Part shown: positions 58,491-64,000 of the stretch, piece by piece
How the letters are laid out: each line of letters begins with the position of its first letter
Position numbering within the stretch: position 1 is the stretch's first letter
Assembly (NCBI RefSeq): GCF_025153455.1
Contig: NZ_JANZNT010000002.1
Span: 248,001 to 312,000, forward strand
DNA from: Sphingomonas sp. BGYR3
GTDB lineage: Bacteria > Pseudomonadota > Alphaproteobacteria > Sphingomonadales > Sphingomonadaceae
Length of the DNA stretch: 64,000 nt
Direction: 5' to 3'
Notes under the pieces: model-generated
Seen by the model: only the letters and a program-made list of their open reading frames with translations
What the model was told of the DNA's origin: nothing
Database searches by the model: none
Translations under genes and position numbers: made by a program

Positions 58491-58936
58491 GGCGCGATGT
58501 CGAAATGCAACACGTCCTCGCGCTCGCCGAGCTTGCTGTAGAGCGCGACAGCGGGCGGATCGCGGTGATCGGCCTGGACATAGACCACCCAGGCACCAAT
58601 TGACCGGGCGATTTCCCGCAGCACCTCGATCAAGGCAGTGGCGACGCCCTGCCGCCGCCGGTCCTCTGCCACCGCCAGATCGTAGAGATAGATTTCGCGC
58701 CGTTCCGCCTCGAACTTCGTCAGGACATAGGCGGCGATGGCACCGATGGTCCGGCCATCCTCAATCGCCGCAAGCGCGATAAAATCGGGGCTCGCCAACC
58801 GCTCGGCCAGCCAGCTGTCGCTGGGCGGGGCATCGGTATAGGCATCGCCGCCATCGTCCCCGAACGCTTCGGCAAACAGCGCGTTGATCGCCCGCATGGC
58901 GGCAAGGTCAGCCGCGCCGAGGCGGCGGACGATCAC
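58487..58936 (-). CDS. AAC(3)-I-like GNAT acetyltransferase
   Basis: 149 aa GNAT protein, about the length of AAC(3)-I enzymes without their leader. Shared blocks are DFIALAA, AAYVLTKFE, REIYLYDLAVAEDRRRQGVATALI (acetyl-CoA loop about 94-100), YVQAD and DPPAVALYSKLG, ending in LHFDI. These blocks are the known signature of aminoglycoside 3-N-acetyltransferase I. The GTG overlaps the btaB stop by 4 nt. It is chromosomal with no mobile element nearby, so it may acetylate another amine, perhaps linked to the betaine-lipid genes; gentamicin-type resistance is possible but untested. Confidence 0.85.
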   Translation of the reverse strand: MIVRRLGAADLAAMRAINALFAEAFGDDGGDAYTDAPPSDSWLAERLASPDFIALAAIEDGRTIGAIAAYVLTKFEAERREIYLYDLAVAEDRRRQGVATALIEVLREIARSIGAWVVYVQADHRDPPAVALYSKLGEREDVLHFDIAP

Positions 58937-59592
58937 GGCGAGGTCAGCACCGCCGACCAGGCATAGCCGCGGAACAGCGGCTGGAACCGGGCGGTCATGC
59001 CCTGTTCCGAAGCGATCCGTTCGACGACTGCCTTCATGTCGGCGCGCGGCGTCACGTGAAACTTGTCCAGCCACGCGAACAGCGCCGCACGAAACGGCGC
59101 GGGCAGGCGTTCCTGCTGGCCGAAATCCACGATGTGCAATTCCCCGCCGGGGTTCAGCCGCCGCGCGCCTTCCGCAATCGCGCCCTGCCAGTCGGGGATC
59201 ATCGACAGGGTATAGCTCATGAAGATGCGGTCAAAGCCGGGCAGGGCGAACAGCGCGGCCGGATCGAACCGGGTGGCATCCCCCTCGGCCAGCGCGATGC
59301 GGGCCGACAATCCTGCCCGGGCGACCTTGGCCTGTGCGGTTTCCAGCATCGCGGCCGAAATGTCGAACCCGTGGCAGCGCGCGTCGGGGTACCGCCGCGC
59401 GGCCAGGATCAGGTTGCGCGCCGTGCCGCACCCGACCTCCAGCACCGTGCCGCCGGGCGGGGGGCGCAGCGCGTCCAGCATCCGGTCGCGGCCCAGCAGA
59501 TAATATTTGCGCGTCAGGTCATAGATATGGCGCTGCGCCGCATAGATCGCATCCATGCGGCGGCCATGATCGGCCGGGCTGTGGTCGTTCAT
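58933..59592 (-). CDS. btaB: diacylglycerylhomoserine N-methyltransferase
   Basis: 219 aa SAM methyltransferase. The N-terminal AQRHIYDLTRKYYLLGRDR is typical of BtaB. Motif I is VLEVGCGTARN (about 50-60), and FMSYTLSMIPDW and LNPGGELHIVDFGQ follow. It would trimethylate DGHS to the betaine lipid DGTS. The ATG overlaps the btaA stop (ATGA) and the stop overlaps the acetyltransferase start. Identity is supported by both sequence and the btaA pairing. Confidence 0.9.
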   Translation of the reverse strand: MNDHSPADHGRRMDAIYAAQRHIYDLTRKYYLLGRDRMLDALRPPPGGTVLEVGCGTARNLILAARRYPDARCHGFDISAAMLETAQAKVARAGLSARIALAEGDATRFDPAALFALPGFDRIFMSYTLSMIPDWQGAIAEGARRLNPGGELHIVDFGQQERLPAPFRAALFAWLDKFHVTPRADMKAVVERIASEQGMTARFQPLFRGYAWSAVLTSP

Positions 59593-60824
59593 GCCTTCAG
59601 GACGTACAGGTGAACGCCGCCATAGATCGCCGACCGGTCACGGCGGGTGTAATCCAGCGAGTCTTCGGCGCGATACTCCCACTGGTCGAGCAGCACATCG
59701 GGAATACGGCCGGGCAACAGGCTGGGCGCGGCGGCGGTGCGGAACAGCACGCGCGCCCCCGGCTTTGCCGTGCGGGTGATCTCGCTCCACAGCTTGGTCA
59801 GCTGTTCGTCGGTCATCCAGTCCTGCGCATCGAGCAGGATGTACCGGTCCAGCGAACCTGCGCCCTGCGATTCCAGGAAATGCACCATGTTGATGTGGCG
59901 CACATCGACCCGGTCGGCACGCGCGCGCACCGTGTCGAAGTTCGCGGCCTCAAGATAGGGGGGCACCGACGCATCGGGCGTCTTGTCATAGCCGCGGTTG
60001 AACGCCTGCCACGCGAAATAATTGTCCTTCAGCGGGAAATCGCACGCCAGCTTGCGCAGCCGTTCGATCAGCACCGCGCGCATCCCCTGCGGATCGTCGC
60101 TGGCCAGCGATTCATATTGCGCGGGCGGGATACCCAGCCCGAACAGGCTGGCCGGCTGATCCACCAGCCAGCGGATGAACCGCTTGTCGAACACCGTCTT
60201 CAACCGGGTGTCGAAAATGCGCTGCTGTTCCGCCATATCCTTGGCCGCCAGGATCTCGCGCGGGTCGACGCCGTACAGCTTGGCCAGGAAATGGGCGAGG
60301 GCGATGAAATTGCCCAGCAGGCCGCGCCGGTAAAAGCCCTTGGCAAATCCGCCGATCCGCTTGCGGCCCAGAATGTCGCGCCCCTCCCAATAGGCGCGGC
60401 TGTCCGCATCCAGATTGGGGGCGATATGGGTGCGGTACAGCTCCAGATTGTCCGCCCGGTCGGCATCGGCAAAGAACCGGTGGAACGCCGCCTGATCGGG
60501 CAGGTGCTTTGCCGCGACCAGCTTCATCTTGTTCAGCGCGATGTGCGCGGGGTTCAGGTCGACGACCGTGATCCGGGCCGGATCGGCGGTCAGGTACGAC
60601 ATCATGTTGCAGCCGCCGGACGCGATCGTCATCACATGGCTGTCGCGCGTGATGGCCAGCGCCTCCATGTCGACAACCGGATCTTCCCAGATCTGCGCAT
60701 AGACCAGGCCGCGAAAGGCAAAGGTGAACGCGCGTTCGAGCATCCCGTCCTTGGACAGGTGATCGTGGCGATGAACGGCGCCGCGCACCGCTTCGTTCTT
60801 GGGCGTCTTGGCAATCGAACGCAT
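59589..60824 (-). CDS. btaA: SAM:diacylglycerol 3-amino-3-carboxypropyl transferase
   Basis: 411 aa, DUF3419 (BtaA) family. It transfers the aminocarboxypropyl group of SAM to diacylglycerol, giving diacylglycerylhomoserine. Family segments are LVYAQIWEDPVVDMEAL, TIASGGCNMMSYL (SAM loop), VVDLNPAHIALNKMKL and RFWRTAAA-like FRTAAAPSLLP. The ATG at 60824 follows AGGGA; upstream codons to 60938 look non-coding. A PHO-box-like repeat 66 nt upstream suggests induction by phosphate starvation, as known for btaAB of Sinorhizobium. Confidence 0.93.
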   Translation of the reverse strand: MRSIAKTPKNEAVRGAVHRHDHLSKDGMLERAFTFAFRGLVYAQIWEDPVVDMEALAITRDSHVMTIASGGCNMMSYLTADPARITVVDLNPAHIALNKMKLVAAKHLPDQAAFHRFFADADRADNLELYRTHIAPNLDADSRAYWEGRDILGRKRIGGFAKGFYRRGLLGNFIALAHFLAKLYGVDPREILAAKDMAEQQRIFDTRLKTVFDKRFIRWLVDQPASLFGLGIPPAQYESLASDDPQGMRAVLIERLRKLACDFPLKDNYFAWQAFNRGYDKTPDASVPPYLEAANFDTVRARADRVDVRHINMVHFLESQGAGSLDRYILLDAQDWMTDEQLTKLWSEITRTAKPGARVLFRTAAAPSLLPGRIPDVLLDQWEYRAEDSLDYTRRDRSAIYGGVHLYVLKA

Positions 60825-60889
60825 CAATAGGTCCCTGGGGCTGGTGGCGGCCGCACCATAGCGGAGTTCCGCGCGCCTAGACACGGCAT

Positions 60890-60918
60890 ATGACGGTTCC
60901 GCGTCAACGATATGACGC
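60890..60918 (-). promoter_or_regulatory. PHO-box-like direct repeat upstream of btaA
   Basis: On the minus strand three 7-bp units are spaced by 4 nt: GCGTCAT, TTGACGC and CCGTCAT. Units 1 and 3 match the PhoB half-site CTGTCAT at 5 and 6 of 7 positions; the middle one matches at 3. The 7-4-7-4-7 spacing is the PHO-box geometry. It ends 66 nt before the btaA ATG. Confidence 0.6.
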
Positions 60919-60966
60919 TGGCGGGCCGTCCATGCCACCTCATCCCCAGTTGGCTAGCCGCCGGGA

Positions 60967-61425
60967 TCAATCCCGGCAATAGCCTTCGCCCGTCTTCACG
61001 ACGATGCAGTCCTTCTTTTCGGCCAGATACTTCATGCCGGTCGCCGCACCGTCGCCGCGCTTCAGCACCTGATCCCCGTCGGGGCGGGTAAAGGTCAGCG
61101 TGTCGCCCTCGGCCACGGCGGAATAATTGCCGGCCATGGTGTCATCCAGGCCGTATTTCATGTTGATCCGGTAATGGCCGGGGCCGACCTCCTCGTCCGG
61201 GACGATGGTGGCGTATGTGCCCTCGACACCGATCCAGCGGCCGGTCCATTCATTGGCGACCGCGCTTTCGTTGCCGATCGCGTCATTGCCCTCGACCGGC
61301 AGGTCGATGACCTCGTTCGGCATGGCATCGGCGGCATTGGTCGATCCGGGGGTTTGCGTGCCGCCGCCGCACGCGCTCAGGGTCAGGGTGATCGGCACCA
61401 GCAGGGCGGGAACAAGATAGCGCAT
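60967..61425 (-). CDS. lipoprotein of unknown function
   Basis: 152 aa. The signal has lipobox Leu-Ser-Ala-Cys (about residue 19). The mature part begins with a low-complexity Gly/Asn/Asp-rich linker, then a compact domain (EWTGRWIGVEGTYATIVPDE, YRINMKYGLDD, KYLAEKKDCIVVKTGEGYCRD) with two Cys near the end. The ATG at 61425 follows GGAG at correct spacing; 61431 is too close to it. A 7-bp palindrome (CCGGGAT-ca-ATCCCGG, 60961-60976) spans the stop. Confidence 0.8.
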   Translation of the reverse strand: MRYLVPALLVPITLTLSACGGGTQTPGSTNAADAMPNEVIDLPVEGNDAIGNESAVANEWTGRWIGVEGTYATIVPDEEVGPGHYRINMKYGLDDTMAGNYSAVAEGDTLTFTRPDGDQVLKRGDGAATGMKYLAEKKDCIVVKTGEGYCRD

Positions 61426-61516
61426 CGTCATCTCCGGGCATTAGCAATGGGGTTCAGCCTAGCGCGGAACGCTTGAACGGCCTAGACGGGCCCAATTCTT
61501 TCGCTGCAGGACCCAT

Positions 61517-61960
61517 ATGACCCTTCGCATTGCCATCGCATCCGACCATGCCGCACTGGAACTGAAGGCTGCGCTCGTCGCCTGGCTCGGCACGCAGGGC
61601 TATTCGGTCGAGGATCTGGGGCCACACGGCACGGACAGCGTGGATTATCCGGATTACGGCTTTGCCCTGGCGGAACATCTGGCCGGCGGCGGGGCGGATT
61701 ACGGCATTGCGCTGTGCGGATCGGGCATCGGCATCTCCATCGCCGTCAATCGCCACCCGGCCTGCCGCTGCGCGCTGGTGTCGGAGCCGTTGTCCGCGCG
61801 CCTGGCCCGCGACCATAATGATGCGAACGTCATCGCCATGGGCGCCCGCCTGACCGGCCTCGACATGGCCAAGGCGTGCATCGAGGCGTTTCTGGCGCAG
61901 GATTTCGGCGGCGACCGCCACGCCCGCCGCGTCGAAAAGCTGGGCCGGGTGCTGGGATAA
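61517..61960 (+). CDS. rpiB: ribose-5-phosphate isomerase B
   Basis: 147 aa RpiB/LacAB-family isomerase of the pentose phosphate pathway. RIAIASDHAALELK at the start and the active Cys67 in IALCGSGIGISIAVN, with NDANVIAMGARL, are conserved. AGGA stands 7 nt upstream of the ATG. RpiB is commonly found near glyA in Alphaproteobacteria, as here. Confidence 0.94.
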   Translation: MTLRIAIASDHAALELKAALVAWLGTQGYSVEDLGPHGTDSVDYPDYGFALAEHLAGGGADYGIALCGSGIGISIAVNRHPACRCALVSEPLSARLARDHNDANVIAMGARLTGLDMAKACIEAFLAQDFGGDRHARRVEKLGRVLG

Positions 61961-61967
61961 ACGGACC

Positions 61968-62456
61968 CTAGACGACGGGCGTGCCGAACCCGCTGGCAAT
62001 CATCGTCAACAGGCCAAGCCCGATGGACAGCGGCACGCGCAGCCCCATCCACCATGCCGGGGTCAGCCGCTGGCGATAGAACCAGGCATCGACAAAGGGC
62101 GAGGCGAGGATCACCAGGCCCAGCAGGAACAGCGACGGCTGCGGCCACGGATCGCCGACCAGCCATGGCCAGATGGTCGCCAGCGCAATAAGGGACGGGA
62201 CCACCGCGATCGCGAACAGCCCCGCAGACGGTTCCTGTTGGCGGGCGGCCAGCCCCCACCAGGTGCCGCCCAGAAAGCTGAGGATCAGCGCGGCATAGAG
62301 CCATGCGATGGCCAGCGCGGCAAACCGCCATTCGACATTGCCGGAAACCAGCACGGCCACACAGGCCAGTTGCGGCAGCAGCCCGGCCAGGCCAAGCCAT
62401 TTCGCCCCGCTGGGCATCCCGACCAGAGCGGGCAAGTTCGGCGTCATGCGCCCCAT
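61968..62456 (-). CDS. DUF3429 membrane protein
   Basis: 162 aa with about five membrane helices. GLAGLLPQLACV, ALILSFLGGTWWGLA and FVDAWFYRQRLTPAWWMGLRVPLS are typical of DUF3429. It lies convergent to rpiB, 7 nt apart, and divergent from glyA. The ATG at 62456 follows AGGA. The function is unknown. Confidence 0.85.
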   Translation of the reverse strand: MGRMTPNLPALVGMPSGAKWLGLAGLLPQLACVAVLVSGNVEWRFAALAIAWLYAALILSFLGGTWWGLAARQQEPSAGLFAIAVVPSLIALATIWPWLVGDPWPQPSLFLLGLVILASPFVDAWFYRQRLTPAWWMGLRVPLSIGLGLLTMIASGFGTPVV

Positions 62457-62592
62457 GGGAATCCTTTCGTGCGGGTGATCGCGCGATCCCTATAATGGGC
62501 AGTGGCAATCGGCGCGCCAAGCGGATAGATGGCGCGCCGAAGCATGAAGGCGGCTCATGCCCGTGCCGCCCATCCGATTCGAGGCCCGGCCG

Positions 62593-63915
62593 ATGAGCAC
62601 CCAGCCCCAGACCCTGTCCCCCCGTTCGCTGGCCGATGTCCAGCCGGACGGTTTCTTCACGCGGTCGCTGTCCGATGCCGATGCCGAGGTGTTCGCCGGT
62701 GTCGCCGATGAGCTGGAGCGTGAGCAGACGCAGATCGAACTGATCGCGTCGGAAAACATCGTCAGCCGCGCGGTGATGGAGGCGCAGGGGTCGGTCTTCA
62801 CCAACAAATATGCCGAAGGCTATCCGGGCAAGCGTTACTATCAGGGCTGCCACCCGTCCGACACCGTCGAAACGCTGGCGATCGAGCGGGCAAAGGCGCT
62901 GTTCGGTTGCGGTTTCGCCAATGTTCAGCCCCATTCGGGGGCGCAGGCGAACGGCGCGGTGATGCTGGCGCTGGTCAAGCCAGGCGACACGATCTTGGGC
63001 ATGAGCCTGGATGCCGGCGGCCACCTGACCCACGGTGCCAAGGCGGCGATGAGCGGCAAGTGGTTCAATGCCGTTCAATATGGCGTCGATCCGGTCACCC
63101 ACCTCATCGATTACGACGCGGTCGAGGCGCTGGCCGTCGAGCATCAGCCCAAGCTGATCATCGCGGGCGGTTCCGCCTATCCGCGGGTCATCGACTTTGC
63201 CCGGTTCCGCGCCATCGCGGACAAGGTTGGCGCGTTCTTCATGGTCGACATGGCGCATTTCAGCGGCATCGTGGCGGCGGGTCAGCATCCCTCGCCCTTT
63301 CCCCATGCCCATGTCGCCACCACGACCACGCACAAGACGCTGCGCGGCCCGCGCGGCGGCATGATCCTGACCAATGACGAGGCGCTGGCCAAGAAGTTCA
63401 ATTCGGCGGTGTTTCCGGGGATGCAGGGCGGCCCGCTGATGCACGTCATCGCGGCCAAGGCCGTGGCGTTCGGCGAGGCGCTGCAGCCCGATTACAAGAC
63501 CTATATCCGTGCCGTCGTCGAAAACGCCAAGGTGCTGGCCGCGACGCTGAAGGAGCGGGGGGCCGATGTGATCGCGGGCGGCACCGACACGCATCTGGCG
63601 CTCATTGACCTGCGTCCGCTGGGCGTCACCGGCAAGGATGCTGACGAGGCGCTGGAGCGGGCGGGCATCACCTGCAACAAGAACGGGATCCCCAACGACC
63701 CGCTGCCGCCGGCCAAGACCAGCGGCATCCGCGTGGGCACGCCTGCGGGCACGACGCGCGGCTTCGGGGTCGCCGAATTCCGCGAAATCGGCCACATGGT
63801 CGCCGATGTGCTCGACGGCCTGAAGAACAAGGGCGAAGGCGGCGATCCGGCGGTAGAGGCGGATGTCCGCGCCCGCGTCCGCGCGCTTTGCGCCCGTTTC
63901 CCGATTTACGGTTGA
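62593..63915 (+). CDS. glyA: serine hydroxymethyltransferase
   Basis: 440 aa PLP enzyme that converts serine and tetrahydrofolate to glycine and methylene-THF. The PLP lysine is K248 in [38 protein letters not shown] and PHSGAQAN are typical. The ATG at 62593 begins just before the family start; the ORF extends upstream to 62557 without support. No glycine riboswitch is seen in the leader. Confidence 0.96.
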   Translation: MSTQPQTLSPRSLADVQPDGFFTRSLSDADAEVFAGVADELEREQTQIELIASENIVSRAVMEAQGSVFTNKYAEGYPGKRYYQGCHPSDTVETLAIERAKALFGCGFANVQPHSGAQANGAVMLALVKPGDTILGMSLDAGGHLTHGAKAAMSGKWFNAVQYGVDPVTHLIDYDAVEALAVEHQPKLIIAGGSAYPRVIDFARFRAIADKVGAFFMVDMAHFSGIVAAGQHPSPFPHAHVATTTTHKTLRGPRGGMILTNDEALAKKFNSAVFPGMQGGPLMHVIAAKAVAFGEALQPDYKTYIRAVVENAKVLAATLKERGADVIAGGTDTHLALIDLRPLGVTGKDADEALERAGITCNKNGIPNDPLPPAKTSGIRVGTPAGTTRGFGVAEFREIGHMVADVLDGLKNKGEGGDPAVEADVRARVRALCARFPIYG

Positions 63916-63958
63916 TTTGACGCTCTAGCGCCCGTGCTCGGTGCCGGCCCACTCCCCC

Positions 63959-63998
63959 TCCCGGCCACCCAACGGCAGTATCATATGGGTGGCCGGGA
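63959..63998. repeat. palindromic element cut by the window end
   Basis: Perfect 13-bp inverted arms (TCCCGGCCACCCA / TGGGTGGCCGGGA) with a 14-nt loop, 44 nt past the glyA stop. The left flank is CCCACTCCCCC. If the right side continues with the complement it is a REP-like repeat; otherwise it is a large terminator hairpin. Confidence 0.6.
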
Positions 63999-64000
63999 AG

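Noticed and set aside
62457..62592. Glycine riboswitch in the glyA leader
   Set aside because: The leader is only about 135 nt and I see no tandem aptamer-like conserved elements or terminator hairpin.
61699..63795. 698-codon minus-strand open frame spanning rpiB to glyA
   Set aside because: Crosses three recognised genes in antisense and lacks any family motif.

Overview
The window is a gene-dense, high-GC bacterial chromosome segment, almost certainly from a sphingomonad (Alphaproteobacteria, Sphingomonadales). The reasons are a MipZ-type division ATPase, an alphaproteobacterial mra/fts cluster, the NDUFA12 and DUF2155 pair, a large TonB-dependent receptor, a short PhaC-like protein with PhaR, betaine-lipid genes and a GTTC-N7-GTTC SOS box. 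There is no rRNA, insertion sequence, prophage or CRISPR array. It reads as ordinary core chromosome with a few accessory modules.

Layout. 1-4056 (minus): DUF4129, DUF4350, MoxR and DUF58 operon, running off the left edge. 4219-6953: two overlapping secreted amidohydrolase-family genes, the second without its HxH metal ligands. 7056-8694: complex I NDUFA12, DUF2155, and convergent aat overlapping DUF2155 by 217 nt. 8833-12622: a lipoprotein, a Y-family polymerase with a LexA box, and a DEAD-box helicase. 12619-18581: YaiI/YqxD, a porin, an ABC-F ATPase, a 56-aa zinc-ribbon protein, an Mpo1-like protein, cysteine synthase and a small membrane protein.

18964-37544 is a complete division and cell-wall (dcw) cluster: mraZ, rsmH, ftsL, ftsI, murE, murF, mraY, murD, ftsW, murG, murC, a 64-aa unknown ORF, murB, ddl, ftsQ, ftsA, ftsZ. 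Every junction from mraZ to ftsQ is a 1-4 nt start/stop overlap, so the block appears translationally coupled. It encodes the pathway from UDP-MurNAc to lipid II together with the divisome. A TPR/SPOR envelope protein and a dGTPase follow.

40634-49567: a TonB-dependent receptor, then a polyhydroxyalkanoate (PHA) locus (thiolase and short PhaC-like protein, with phaR divergent only 14 nt away), then two methyltransferases and a 60-aa membrane protein. 49611-53596: comF, glutaredoxin, nitrilase-family hydrolase, DUF1178, tRNA-Arg(CCU) and a FucP-type sugar transporter. 53706-58490: a Sel1 protein, panC, mipZ, a membrane J-protein, phosphoglucomutase/phosphomannomutase and a DEDDh exonuclease.

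58487-60824 (minus) is the most notable module: btaA and btaB (betaine-lipid synthesis) overlapping a gene very like AAC(3)-I aminoglycoside acetyltransferases, with a PHO-box-like 7-4-7-4-7 repeat upstream. The window ends with a lipoprotein, rpiB, DUF3429, glyA and a palindromic element cut by the right edge. Functions were assigned by reading translations and motifs; no database search was run.
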